From assembly GCF_001949145.1 (NCBI RefSeq), contig NW_019091674.1, forward strand, positions 215,033 through 279,032: 64,000 bases of DNA, given 5' to 3'. How positions within the stretch are numbered: the first letter of the stretch is position 1; every line of letters starts with the position of its first letter. The stretch is from Acanthaster planci. Taxonomy: Eukaryota; Echinodermata; Asteroidea; Valvatida; Acanthasteridae. The position numbers were made by a program, and so were the translations under genes. Of the stretch, positions 22,601-37,600 are shown piece by piece. The notes beneath the pieces were generated by a model that was not told where the DNA came from, made no database searches, and worked only from the letters and a program-made list of their open reading frames with translations.

Positions 22601-25600
22601 TCTTGTCTCCTCTCCACAGGTTTCTTCATGGGCTTGCAAGCTACAGTGCCTAGGGTGCTTTTGAAGAATCCTTGGTGTTATTACCAGAAATAGATAAATA
22701 TTAATAATAATTTGACAAATGACTTTGTTGAACTCGTCTCAGTTCATACAGGTGGTAATGGGTATAAGCCTGTGTACAATTTCCCGTCATTGAAGAACAA
22801 CCATGTCAGTAGTGGAGTTTAATTATTGGGCTGTTGCTGTGGCTTATCGTTTATTTGCCTTCTGCTTTGGATACCTCTAGCCGTTAAAAAATGCCTAAGT
22901 CTAGGCCAAATTCTCCGCATCTTTCAGAACCTTTCTGTTATTGTCCCTTCCCCTCCAACAGAATGGATGACCCTATGCACAAGCATCAGGTGCCCAAGTC
23001 GACAGTGTCCATTGGTGTGTCAACCCAGAGTAGGCCTGTGCTGGAGTATTCCACTCACACCATAGGGGTAGGCACAAATGCCATTAAGAAGGAAAGAACA
23101 CAGACCGTATTTCTGGATCTGCGAGTGACAACAGCAGCCAAAGAAGAGAAGGTATTACGGCATGTTCCATGTCAGATTCCTTTTATTTGGCTTAAAAAGT
23201 AGTCGATAGTAGCAGAAAGATAGGGATTTGGGAGTTAAGTAATCGGTGTTCTGCGTGGAAGAGTTCCTAAATTCTAAAAAGATTCATGCATTGATCTATT
23301 AATAGGAACCAGATGTTGTTCCTGAATCTGTTAAGAGGATTCTTCAGTTGAATTCACCTGGGTAAGTCCACTCTACATTTTATACTCTATTCAGACAAAC
23401 CAACACTTTCATGTACGTTGGTTGGAGATTCAAGTGAACACACTATTTGGAATACATTGGTTTTTAAGTCAAGAGAAAAAAGACAAAAACCAAACCAAGT
23501 GTTTCATAATGTCTAGGAATCTTTGGGTACTGGTAAACTTGCTTGTTATAATGTATGGTGGTGAACTCAGATGAAGAAGGGACTCTGGTTCTATCCGGTT
23601 GGTAAGTAACTTCGTCACAAAGACAGATGCGCCGCGATTTGCAGGCTCCCATTGGACGATCACTGAAGTTGCGCGTTAACTTCCGGTTCCATGGTTCCAA
23701 GTAAACAACAATCAGTGCATGCAACTCTGTGCAGTGCATGTGTGCAGTGGGTGTGGTTTAAACTGAAGTGACGTCACACTTATGAACCGGATATTGGTTC
23801 TGGTTCTATGCTGCGCAAACACGTGGTTATCACGTGCAGGTGATAACAACTCTACAACCTGCCTGTCCATGTATCTTGCCATAATCAAATGAAATGCAAC
23901 ATGTCAACTCACCATCAAATAAAATCTTAATCATATTGAGCAGTCTATCACCAAAAAGTAGTAGAACATGTGTCATGCATTGTGCTGTCAAATTGGAGTT
24001 AGACTCAGGGGTCTTGTTCTCTGCAGTGGCAGCGAATCGGATGCGAGTGAGAGCAGCCAAGATGAGGAGGAGGACTTGCAAGTCTGGAGAGAGAATCGAA
24101 AGAGAGGATTTAAGGGGCCCTCCCCACCTCAAGGTGCAGCCAAGAAATCGTAAGTTGGTGTCTTGGCTGAGCTCATTGTCCCGGTTTGAATTGACGGTGT
24201 TGCAGTCGAGACCTCTTAACACCCGCCATACACTGTTAGACTAAACACATCCCCAGTCTGAATAGCCATTTTAAGTATTCTAAAAGCCTTTGCACAAAAC
24301 GAAGGGTGTCAGATATTATTGGGATGTGCATGCGAGGTCTGCCCAATCAGCTTGCACCTCTGCAGACTTGTGTGGGTGCTTTGTTCCCAAATGACCTTGC
24401 TGTATTGAAATACTGAATTGGCTCATTCAAGTCACAAGTTGTTCGAATGAATTGCAACAGAAGCATTCATTTGCCATTGTTCATCCTTTACTTACGACTG
24501 GTCTTGTGAACGGTCTTTTGAATTGTCTCCTGAGAGGCCTTGTGATGGTCTCGACTACAAACCACTAGACCCTCCAAAATTCCTCTGAAATTGTCTACGT
24601 AAGAGAACAAACTTAGTTCTCTACCTTCTTCAATCCCACAAAACTCTTCCCAAACTTCCTTCAGGATTTCAGATGACTGTGTAGGGATTCATGTCATGGC
24701 TGTTCAGTTTGGAGGAACTTTCAATCCAAATTGTTGAAATATTGTGATGGAGAATTAAGGATGTACTTGAGGCACATTTCCCCACCCCCAGGATATCTTC
24801 AGCTTTCTCAGATCTCACGTTTGCCATGGTTGTGCTTTTTACGTTCCCTGTCGGTGGCTCAAATGAAAGGAATGTGGTGGTTCAGTGCAGCACAGTAAAC
24901 CCACTCACTGCTGGGCACTGGCGTGGGGGGTAACATGACCCCTCCCCCACAAATTCCTGGTGCCCCCCCAGGTGCCCTCTCCCCGGGAAAAAAAGAGGAA
25001 TGCATATTGAGCAAGGCTAACAAAAACTTGCCTCCAAAAACACACCACTGAAAGCTGGTGCCCCCCCCATAAGATGCCGGTGCCCCTTTGTGCCCCCCCA
25101 CCAGTAAAATCCTAGCCACACCATTGCTGCCGGGGAAGTCTTCCTCATATTAAACAAAAACATGTAATAACCTCAGCAGACAAACAGATGTTCACAGGTA
25201 CAATGCACTTGATACATATGAAATAAGACATGTAAGATGTCACTTGTTACCCAGATGCATCTGTTTTTAAACACAATTATGCAGAGTGTTAAAGGCTACC
25301 CCACCACCAAGGGTGATCATGCTAAAAAGTGACAAGGAAAAACCCCAAACAGAGGTAGGAAGAACACAGAGCAAAGCTTCATTGATGATCTTATGTTATG
25401 GTTGTGATGTGTGCAAATTTAGTCCATGATCAGGTATTATGTTGGGTCAAGTTCAGTCAAGGACCCATTGCCAACTTCTGGTTTATTTTGCCAACACATA
25501 TTCAGGCACCAGGCAAACTAAATTGTGGGTGCGGACAAATGTTAAACTAAACAACCAATCAACTCAGCCGTGGAAATCTTAAAAGGAAATTGTTCCACCG

Positions 25601-28600
25601 ACAAGATACATGTATTGTTCCAAACATCCTTTGCTGTTGTAGTTTTAGTGCTGTTCTCCGTGTACGCATGTTAAAATTGTGTTTGGCTGAAATGCAGATT
25701 TACTGTTCCCAGGGGGTACCGAGGATTTCTGCTCAAAATTTTTATACGAGGGAAACTGTTTGCATGCACCGTGATGCATGCACTGTGTTTCCAATTTTAA
25801 TAGCTGGTTTGCTTGACGATATGACCATCAACTGATGGGTTCATGGCACAGTTGCAAAATACCTCTTTTAGTCTTATTGAACAAAAATGAGACAATTCCT
25901 GCAAACTTCTCTGAAAATGGCAATATGAATGAAAACTATAATGCAGTAGGGGCAAATTATATCATTGTTTTGGTTTGATACGTACTTCCATAGTACAAAT
26001 AAAAGGCCTCATCACCTTTATTGACAAATGAAAAATATGTTTCAAAGTCAGGCTTTACCCGCAATTGTACCAAAATAGTTATGCCCCTTGCCATTTCAGA
26101 GTGTTTTGTGAAAGTGGATTCGTGGAGCAGTCCAAAAGTGGCCACCGTGTGAATAAAGCTCACTAATTAAACCTTTCCAGACACCCATAACCATCAGCCA
26201 CGCCCAGTCGGCCAAGACAAAAGCCATGCCTCCAACCCTCCAGACGACCTCCAAACAGAAGACAGCAGCGGCTACCCATGCCAAAGAGGCCACTGGCAAA
26301 GCCCTCCCCGCTACCCCTCCACCCTCCCCTACCACAGCTACTGCCCCCATCAAAGCCTTGAATCAAGAGCATCTACTCCAGGATGAGATGAGGCAGAAGT
26401 TGCGAGAGCAGAGGGAGCAGGAGCGGGCAGCCAGGATGCGGCTGCAGAAGCGCCTAGAAGTCCTGCGGCCCCGGTTGTCCGCATCCGGCAAGAGGCCTGC
26501 TGCCAGGAGCACGCCAATCATCTATGATATGGTTAAGACTCTCACGCCTCCTTCTATTGATATTGATGATGATAACATGTATTTGTAGTGCATTTATATC
26601 CATCAGCACCGCAAAAGTTCGGTTGTGAGCTATAATTCCACCACTAGTCAACTGCTTCTTGACAATGTACACCTGCAGTACAGTTTTGCTCAAACATCTC
26701 TTGATAATCTATTCTGCAAAATCTCATCTTCATTCACGTGTTACTGTTGGCCACAACTCTTTGTGTTGGTTGTCAATGGCATCTCCGACAGCTAGTTTCA
26801 CCTGAATGGTTCCCTCCATACTGATAAATAAAATCAGCTACTGATAACCAATTTGCATGACTGAGCACCTGGGCCTGGTTCCAAATGGTCAACTACATGT
26901 AGATGGTTCAAAACCATCTACCATTTGGGCAAATTGTAATTAGCTGAACAGGCGTAATGTAGATGTGGTAGGATGCAGACTTATTAAATATTAAGTGAAG
27001 GGGACATGGCCTCTATTCCCCAGTCATTTCTTACTTCTTATAATTTAAAAAAAAAAATTTTGGGCCAAATGCAGTCACTTCCTATTTCATCCTACCCCTG
27101 TTCACGCTGAACAGTCTAGTTTGGTCAACTTTAACGTTGGGGCTTTAATATCCAGAAAAGAAGAAACCCAAGCCAGTCTCTGGCCAAGTCCTATGGGAAT
27201 GTGTATACATGTACATAACATCTCTGTCATGTGGCCCCATGGGATTATACCCAGATGGTACCTGGGCAAGCCATGGCCTGTCTTTTATTACTGTCAGGCA
27301 ACCCAGAGAGGCTTTTTAATTCTCTTTGATGTGTTTAGGACATGTTTGCTTGGTTTCATTGTGGTGGGGGAGTGATTGTGGCTTGGCCTTGAGGCTTGGC
27401 CATTGTGCCCCCCCCCCTTGCATCAAATCCAGACAGACTGAGAGAAAAGGATTCTGACCTAGATTCTAATGATATGTTTATTTTCTGAATTTCCCAGGAG
27501 GCATCTTACACTGCATCCCCTCACTGCCTACCTCCCATCCTATGCCCAGACCAAGAGTGTGCTCTCCTCACTGTCCAGCTGTCTACAAGTGGTGAAATCG
27601 TCCCCCAGCGTTGCCCCAGCAGCGACCGTGCTGTCAGCCGGAACTGCATCTCCATCACCTACCAGCTGTTGCTGACCTGGTTGCTATCCCTGGTCCCACC
27701 GGAATTTGACTACCTGGCGGAGGGCATCACCAAGCCTGTGGCAGACAGGATCCCCAAGCCCGAGTCACACCCGTTCTGGGTGGTGGGGCTTCAGCAGCTC
27801 TACCGTGATGACGGGCCAATCCTGAATGTGGCAGTGACCCCCACAGGCCCTAGCACAGGCAGGCAGCACATGCTGAAGCGAAAGACCAAAGGGCTGGGGA
27901 AGGAGAGTACCCGGGACAGCACTCCATTCCAGGCCCACCTCTCCACCTTCCTCACCATCAACACCCTCCTGACTGTCTGCCCCTGGGTGGAGAGCACCTT
28001 TGCTTGCACCATCTTGCGGGATGGGGGCTTGGCCGACACAAGTGACCAGGCTTCATACGACACCGTCCTTGACGACGGGTCATATGTCCCCGCTTTCCCC
28101 CACATCAGCTCCAAGCCGTTGTCGATGCTATTGACCCTTAGCCAAGATCGTGAAGCGGTGCAACGGGTCTTTCCGTCCAGCGAGGCTGCTTTCTTCTGGC
28201 AAACTGTTGACGCCGACGAAGCCATCTCCGACCTCACGTCCACTGAGGAATATGACAACTACGCCGATGTCCAGAACACCATGAGCCTTGTCTACAAGTC
28301 AGTCTACCGCAATCCGAGGCACATGCTGGGGTTTTACTATCGCATCCTGCAAGAAAGTTTGGATATTGCAGGAGTGCGCTTGCTCTACCCCGTGGAGGAG
28401 CTGACACCGCCAAACGGCAGCCCCAGGGAGAGGAAGCAGAGAGAAATGGACAGCGGTCAGCTGCTGAAGCATGTCAATAAGGTTGGGCCTATCCTGGCTG
28501 TTGCAATCCGTGGAGCAATGGCCCGCACCCGCTGGCTGGATGCGATGGGGCCTTCGGACCCACAGCTAGCCCGTCGCACCGATCCCCGGTCTCTTGTTGC

Positions 28601-31600
28601 ACTCTTCGGTGGCCAGACACGGGAAGAAGTCCCTATGTACTGCCCGCGCAATCCCAACCGAGTTAGCTACGAGCTGGCCCTTTGGTTTGGCGGCCGGGTC
28701 CCAGAGAGTGGGGTCGTGGATGTGGGATCGGCAGGCACCCTTGCCTCCCAGCTAAGAGCGGAGTCTGGCAAGGGGCAGCTAAACCAGAGAGGCAGAAGAG
28801 GAAAGAGAGGCTCTCAAGCTGACTTGGGTGATCAGCTTGCAGACAGTTTGGAAGTCATAAAGTAAGTAGACCCTGGATTTGATTATTTTTTATTTATTTT
28901 GATTATGTAGTGTCGAAGTAGACTGTGTAATAAGATACAGGCGAGCATCTGTGATACCTGTGGACATTTGCTCGTTAATTGGGAAAGATGATGCTCTCCG
29001 GACACCTAGGTTTTGACCAATCAGAAGGCACATATTATGTGCCTTTGGCTCCAGTAGGCGTGTTGACATACTAGGTAAACGTGGCGCATGAATCAGTGCC
29101 TGGCCCTGTTCACATGCTGTGATGTGTACTGTAGTTCGGTCAGGCCTTTATACATGTTCCAAAAACTACAGAAAATGAATTTGCCAGGTCTGAAACACAC
29201 TCAGTTATACTTTGTGCTGATCCAGTAATCTCAATCTCAGCTGACACCTGTGGATCAATCAGTGGCCTTTAGCGAATTTCTCCATTGCAACGACTATATA
29301 GTTTGTAACGTATTGACAATATACCAAATCAATGTGCATAAAACAGGCTGTAATATGTGACCATTCATTCTAAGTATGTTCTTATCACTCCATGAAAGAG
29401 TACTTGAATTTGAGATATTTTAATGTGCAGGCATTTTGAATCATAACTTATGCAGTGTCGTTTTGACCAGTCACCACCAAATGACCAAACACAAGACCTG
29501 TCACAAGGTCGGTCACAAGAAGGTGAAAAGCGACTTTTGTTGCATTTCATTTGACGTTATAGTACTTGTGAGTTGAATTCAGTTTGAAAATCGTGTGATG
29601 GTCTTGTGTCGTGAGGACTCAACTGCAACACTGGAATCATGACTTGAGTTCTGTAATACTTTGTGATTCCCCATGCTGCAGGAAACCTCCCTACATGCTG
29701 GTAGCCACCACCCAGAGCGACATCTTCCTGGTGGTGTCGCCTCTCGTGCCGCCAATGTGCACAGGGGGGATCTTGTCTGCCTGCCTGACCAGGGGTTACC
29801 AGCTTCGAGGAGTGCGCCGCCTCCGACTCAACAACAAGAGGGTTTCAGTGTTAGGTATGTACATGTACTTCCTTTGATTCTTGGTATTGTCATTGAGATT
29901 TATGGTAATGAAAGCAAGGATTGCCATAAAGTACCATACTGAAGCCAGGTAGATTTCCACTGGGCACATGTGGCTGCTGATTTATGCATGCATCTGTCAG
30001 GTATTTGTCTTTGAAAAAATAGCATCACATTTTCTTGAAATGTTTTGGGAACTTTTTATTATAACACCTCACCCACAGATTCTGTATCCTGATCAACTGA
30101 AAGCGCTGTTTTAGGTTTTGTGATCAAAAGAACCGTGCCCGTACCAACGAATGAACTATACATGTGACCACCGGAATCGCTTGCTACATGTAATGTCTAC
30201 TTTCTTGTTCGTCGCACGTCGCTTGCATTCCAAATGTTTTGTGGAGAGGTTGTTTGGAAAGTCCTGGTTGATTTTCAATGAATTTCTTATTTATTTAGAT
30301 CAAAATCCTCCTATGAATAGATCCATTCTTGACAATGTTGTCCTATCAGTCAAAATCAGTCAAATGACCCCTATGTGTTCGTGTAGTGTGGGAATCAAGT
30401 TTAACCACTTCCTGCCGGGGACTCCGGAATTGGAGACGTATGGTTTATATGCGTGGCCGGGGTTTCCAAACTCAGACAAAGGAAACAGGGCCCTGTAACA
30501 AAAGACCAAACTCGAACAAAAGACCAGGCTGCTGGGCATTACCAACATTTTTCACTCTCAAAAGTGGTGATTAGGCTTGCTTTGAAACCATACACCAGGG
30601 TTTGGGGCATTGAGAGCCACCCGATTACCACCAGGGACAAAAGTGCTCCACCATCGCAGCGATGAGCCACACCGCACCGCTGCACGCTAATCTGTCCCCT
30701 ATTGAAAAGAGGTCAGCAGTGCACTGAACCAGGTTCATGGACAAAAGACAGTTACATGTATACAACACCGCACAATCTGGGCTCTGTTTACAAGGCTGCA
30801 GGCCTGGCTGAAATACTCGGGCGGCAATGACGGTCACCTTTCAACTTAGAGTAGTGCCTAAAGATTACTTGGTGCAGCTATAAACAACCGTTAAATGAAA
30901 TGATGAATTTTTGAAGGATTTTGAAAAATGGAAGACATGATAGTCATGCTGGCCCAGCATCACCAACATTGAAAAATGCCCCGGCATGGAGTGGTTAACT
31001 GTCTTTTGTTCACGAACCTGGCTCAGTGCACTGCTGACCTCTTTTCAATAGGGGCCAGATTAGTATGCAGCAATGCTGTGTGGCTCATCACTGCGGTGGT
31101 GGAGGCTTTTGTCCCCGGTGGTAATCCGCCCGCTCTCAATGCCCCAAACCATGGTATAGGGTTTCAAAACAAGGCTGGATTATCACCACATTTGAGAGTG
31201 AAAAATGTCGGTAATGCCCAGCAGCCTGGTCTTTTGTTACAGGGCCATGTTTCCTTTGTCTGAGTTCGGTGACCCCGGCCACCCATATAAACCATATGTC
31301 TCCGATCCTGGAGTCCCTGGCAGGAAGTGGTTAAGGAGTTTTGGATCGTCAGTGACTGTTTATAAAGCAAAAAGAGGGTTAGCAGTTATTGCTTATTAAT
31401 GCAGAATCCATGGAAGAGGCATTATAGACAAATATTGACTGCTTTTCTTGTAGTACAGTGAAACTAGCCTCCCTCGGTGATCTACGGAGGACTTTTTTTT
31501 TCCTCTGAGGAAGTTCCATTGATAACCTCAGGGGTTAGTTCCACTACACCACTCAAAGCAGTCATTAAGAGAAAATAAGTCAAGTCACCAGAACGACTTT

Positions 31601-34600
31601 TAAGAACTGAGCCATTTGTGCACACTGGAAGCCTGACAGGCAGAGGCATTTCAGGAAAGGCACCCTTTCTGTGGTGGCGCTTGCATTTTTGAATTTCTGC
31701 TTTTCTATCGTCAGTTTCTTATACGCCAGAATGCTGAGAGACTTTGAATGTGCGCACATTTCTGCTCACATCTGTGTATATTGAAAACTGACCATCAAAA
31801 ATCGCGACTGAAAATCCTCTCAAGTCTGCAACATTTTTCACCCACATGATGTCCATGTCATCACCGTACCTCAAAGCAAAGATCTCCATTTGCTTTTTCT
31901 AAAGTAAACACAGGCCTTAAGATTCCTTCAGTGGAATTCTTTCTCATTTTCATTGGTTGAGGGTCGAAGCTCTTGTGCAAGTTCCTATGGAAAATTGGAA
32001 AAAGAATTACGAGGATGTTTCTTTCCATGATCGTTTCCTTGTTTGCCACCTCTCCTCTTGGATCTTACATGTACACATATGTTGATCATCATTTGGCCAC
32101 TTGCCAGGTCTGACTGGAGCACAGGTCCGCGCCTTCAACCCGCTCTCTTGTACCACGCCCACCTCCCCTGCCCAGAACTATGAGCTGAAGCTGAGGCAGC
32201 AGCTGGAGGCAGAGTTTCCCCAGGCCCGCCCTTCTCCCATGCCTTCCATGGTGCTCCTGCTGCGGAAGGAGAACGGCTTGCATCATGCTGCAGGCCTGGT
32301 CGAAGCCTTGATGGTCCACTTATGCGTGAAGGGTAAAGGTCATCTTTATTGACCCTAAAATATTCATGGGCGCCATGGATGGTAGCCTTCCTGTACCCTA
32401 GAAAATCCACCAATGTGCAGTATTGTACTTGAAATTTGGGACACCTTGCCCAATGTTATCCTAAAGTCTGTCAGTAGATTCACAACTTTTAGGATAAACT
32501 AAAGAGCAATTTCGTAACTCAATTACTTAAGTACAAATTACTCAAGTACAAATAATTAACAGATACATTTCTAGAAACCTCAAACGTGAATGCAACGGCA
32601 AAACCTCCAGAAAGCAGCAAATCATAGTGTCACAAGAGGGTGCACTTCAATTAGACAAGAGAGGGCGCTATTCAACATGGCAATGAAACGTTTGGCAGTT
32701 AATTTCGCTATACCAAACAACTGCTGTACCGAACATTTAGAGTGGACCCCGTTGTGTTAGTTACAGCGGCGTTCCACTGTACAACAGTTTTTCATTAGTG
32801 GAGCATTCTGTTGCAAATTTGTCCGGTAAGTAATGATAGCTGGGCTGTATCAGAATTGTCCATAGGGAGCGATGAGCCAACTTCAGACTTTGGAACCAGA
32901 ATGGCCGTTCACGTTTGCTGTACAGCATACAGCTATCGTGTGTGCTACATGTAATTGCCCGTGAGTACTGATGCATAATCCACCATGTTGGTTTTGGGCC
33001 CTACATACCCAATTCCATCAGCATTCTGGAAGCACAAGTTTGTTTGCAAAGCGCTGTTGTGTTGAAGTGTTGTTGAAGATGTGTGGTTCCACATTGGTTC
33101 CGAGGTAGTTCAAAATTTATGTTCGTTTATAAGTTTATGTCATTACATCTGCACAGGTTTTTTTCAAGATGCTTGAGGATGGTATTAAGTTTAATATTGA
33201 TGTAATCGCATATTTTTCCTGTTAAATAATTTTGTAAAATTATTGCACTTGTTCATGTTTCCCCCCAGGCATGCTCACCACCATCAAGGAAAGTAGTCCA
33301 TCCGGCACCCTGACCACCAGCCTGTGCTTCCACGTCGCCCCATACTCAGAGTCTCTTCTGGGTCACCTAGGGGGTGACTTGACCGGCCTTCCAACCGGCA
33401 ACCTACAGCACTCGGGCCTGGGGTCCCCACCAGGGGGCTTCTACACGAACCCAGAGCTGGAGCAGGTGGTGGTGGTGACTTTCTCAGGAGCCAAAGCCCT
33501 GAAGACGGTTGGCAACACTCTGATCAGACTTCTGGGACTGTATCCATTTGTGAGTACATGTACCTCCACTTTCCCTTCAACACAGACGATAGGTTGAGAA
33601 AGGTTCAGAGTCATGGGTTCAGAACCAGTACATGTAAAGCCTATGAACTGATGGCATCAAACTTTAATTGCACTTACCTATGGAGCCAGTGGGGCCCATG
33701 GTACACTTACCATCACAGCAAAGCAAACCTGTATTAATGAAAAAGGGTGTCATCAGTGCAGAGCTTTGCTTTTTGAATTATATATCCTGAGTTCTTCACA
33801 TAAAACATAAATATTTGCACTGCAGTATCAAAGAAAACACTTAGAGGTATGATAATCTGAAGTAGCAAATGGGAAGTTTGAATTGATAATTCTGTATACT
33901 GTAGACTCAAGTCCAGCATCTTGTGTTGTGGATAGTGTTCTTGGGCTTTTATCTAGCAGGAAACTTGGTACCTGCTTGGGTATAGAGGATTAACGCATTT
34001 TTAATTCTAGTCAAAACTACTTGATAAAGGTTGATAATCTTCATTTTAGCATGTTACTCATAAATAAACATGAGTACACTTCTGACCACATAAGCGGTAG
34101 GAGTATGACCTGCACGTAAGCAAAGGTATACTCTCAATCATGCTTAGAGTATATTTCAGCATCACCTCTTTATTTCATGATAGCAGAAAGGTAAAACCGT
34201 AGTTATTTGCACGATGGAAACATCTTCATTCATCTGCGGCTATCAAAGAGTAAGACATGCGAGCGAAGCCATGAACACTAGTTATCAAACTGTTTTACAA
34301 ATTTGCCACCCTGTTCCAGACTCCATCCAGCCAACCACCTTCCTCACCCATGACCTCCTTGGCTGTCGGCCAGGGCTTAGAACTCCTGGGTCTCAAGTGG
34401 CTGGCCTCCCTCACGGCTGCCCAGGCCAAGGAGCTCACCCCTTACGAGGTTGGCGATCGCTACTGGCAGCCCAGTGTCCAGGCCCTTGCCTCCAACCCTG
34501 CCTTGGTCTGTGTGGTCAGGGGGCTGAACGCTCCACAGCTGGTGCAGTCCATCCTGGGTAGGTTTCCAGCAGAGATGTCCAACAATGTCCAAAGCCTATG

Positions 34601-37600
34601 GAAGACACAGAGTGGAGAACTCAAATCCTCAACCCCTGTATGAAAATTTGACCTTCTGGTCACACAACTAATCCAAAAAGGCAACCCTACACTCTCACAT
34701 TGTCTCCTGTCTTCCAATCTCAGCATTGATACCAACACAAACTCGAGCTTAAAATTGCGGCCATACATTTTGAGACAAAACTTGGCAAGTCGCCAGAAGG
34801 TTTCACTGAATGGGATGTAGCCATCATAAGGGATATGGTTTTATAGACTCTTGAACATATGACCTTTGATCCGAGTCAGAAAAATCCTGTGAGATATGCG
34901 TTGGTAAAGTAACAGTCACCTTAATGTTGAAGTTCCCTGCTTAACCTCCAAAAGTCTAATGCATGCATGGCTTTAAATATTTAGCCATGATGTTAAGAAA
35001 TATGCAACATTCTTTACAGCCATGACATAGCAAATCATTTTTTGGAGTGTATGAAAAATTGTTCTGGCATACAAAGCCAACAGTTTCGGTTATTCCTTTA
35101 AGATTATGTGAGAAAATGGCATTGATTCATGTATTAAAAGGATTCAGAATGAAAAAAGATCACAGTCAATACATTTGTGTTCTTACAATTGTATTGATTC
35201 ATTTACATATCCCAGGTACCTCGCCTGTAACAGGTGCCTTGCCGGGTAAGGGCATTGCCAACCTGGAATGTATCGTCTCCATGTCGGCCGAGGCCGCCTT
35301 CCGACAGGCCACACTCTTCTTCCGGGACCAAGAGCTCTTTGCTGATCCTACCATGCGACTCAACCTGCCCTACCTGCCACCACTGCGCAGCCCCAGCCTG
35401 GAGGAGCTGTCGACAGCCCGCTTCGCATGGGCCGAGACCGAGACTGGAGAGGGGACATCCCTCTTGGTGTCATCATCATCCCCGTCCAAGAACAAGAAGG
35501 GAAAAGGGAAGGGCCTGACTAAGCAGCAAGGCAAGGGGATGCTCGTGGTGGAAGAGTCCATCTACAAAGCCATGCTCGTTGGTAAGATTTCTTTCACTGG
35601 CACTTAACCACTACAGGTTGGATCACGTATAAAAAGGGATTTTCTGTGTCGAAACATGGAGGATGTCTGCGCATGTTCTGGTGATTTCTGTTTGCAGTGC
35701 TTGGTGACGCCTATCCTCATTCCCATGATTGAGTGAATGCATGCACAGGCCCAGACTTGTAGTCTTCAGAAGATGAGTGTTTAGGGGGTTTTTAAGAAGC
35801 TGTAACCACAGTGATCCTATCGAACAAATTAACCACCAACATGACCAAGAATCAACGTTTGTCAAGTTCAACTTTGTGAAGGACTGTGATCATTTAAAAA
35901 GTTCACATTTAGAACCAAAAATAAAACAACACTTGGGATAAGTTTGCTACAGGTTAATACTGTTAGCAGGTAGTTAACTACTGGCATGTGATAAAGAAAT
36001 TGTTTAAAACTTTATCAGACAACAATTACATGGAAATTGTGTGTGGCAACGACGTTTTTACTCAAGAATACAAATCTGTGAAGGGCTAAGAAAAGGAAGA
36101 CTATAGGCCGGAAGGACGAGGCTTTGCCAGCTTTGGCAATGGCACAGTGCTCCCCATGATGACCATTCTAATTGTGATTTGATTGCCTGTAGGACCCAGA
36201 CTTCTGACCACCGTGGCTGTCATCAAGCCTCTGGCCTTCCGCAAGCACCTTGCTAAGATTCTGAAGAGGATCGCCCAGGAGAACTTTGCTGTGGTAGCCC
36301 TGAGGCTGGCTATCATCGGCAGCAAAGAGGCAGAGGAGCTGGTCCCCAAGGAAGACAAACAGGTGCGCTGAGCGAGGGTATAATTTTGAAGGATTTTAGA
36401 TTTTTTTACACTAGTCTACTTAAATTATTAAGGCTTTATTAAATTTTTTCATAGTTCACACAAATCAACCGTTTTGGCAAGAAGCCGTGCCATGTTGAAA
36501 GCCCTGCAAGTTCACATTATTGTACTATTTTCATTGCTACACCTAGAATCGAGTCATGGAAACAGACTTATCATTAATCATTTCTGGTATTTGAAACCAA
36601 GGATTCCTTGAAAAGAGCCCCAGATTCTTTCATTGCACCAAGAAGGAATTGTATGATAAACTCGGATTGGCTTAAAGTATGCTGGGTGGTCTGTAGCCTG
36701 ACGGTTAGGGATTTTGATTCACACACATAAAAAAGCAGGGTGTTCAAATCCAGCTTCTGGTCATATGTTGCGACCAGAGGCAGGTCACTTTCACCCTGGG
36801 GTATAAATGGGTACCTGTGAGGGTAGAGATGATTGTCAGCCATTTGTGCCTGAAGTGGTAGCATGGAGCTTTACACTCCACAGGGAGCTGAGATGGTTTT
36901 AGGAATATTTTTGGCCAGAGAGCAGGCTTGATATTAATAAAGCACCTCATAATTTGGCGCAACATTAATACCATAATGATTGTTTTATCATTGTTATTAA
37001 AACAGAAAATAATACTGGGCATGCAACTCATGTTTTAAGAGTGGATTTTCTTGCATTCTTTATGTCCAATTTTGAGTCTCAAAATGGCAGCTGCACACAC
37101 AGTTAAGGTTGCTTGTTTCTGTATGAGCTAGTAAAATTGATGTTTTAATATCTGACTTTCTAATGAGAATAGGCACTGGTATGCCAAGGTTCCAACTCAT
37201 GCTTTTCTTTCGATTCAAATCCCCCACCCTGATGGTGGGGGAATTTATACAAGTCCTAACCATGAGGCCACACGTAAAATTTCATCCTCCTCTCTGTCAA
37301 CTGTATAATCATTTTCTCGCCCCATTTCCCTGTTGTCACCCTTTAATAGGACAAGATGCTGTGTGCCTTACATCAGGAGCACCTGATGTCAGGCCCTGTC
37401 TTGCTGCTCTGCCTACAGCGGGAAAATGCTGTCCGTAAGCTGCTGGACCTGCTGGGTCCGGCCAACCCCCAGGATGCCCGCCGCCAGAGCCAGTTCCTGT
37501 GGAGGGGCATGTACGGAGCCGACCCAATCAATAATGGCATACATGGTTAGTGAGTCTGAGGAAAAAAAGAAACTACATGTATAACTGACTGTCATGCCAA

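Noticed and set aside
26181-26197. Acceptor TTTCCAG| before 26181 as start of DNAAF8 exon 7
   Set aside because: It has a better pyrimidine tract, but it breaks the frame from exon 6. The AG 17 bases further (26198) restores one continuous 1,848-codon frame.
34214-34561. Alternative 115-codon frame over DNAAF8 exon 12
   Set aside because: It overlaps the exon in another frame, but the flanking exon phases and the NDK-like residues support the other frame.
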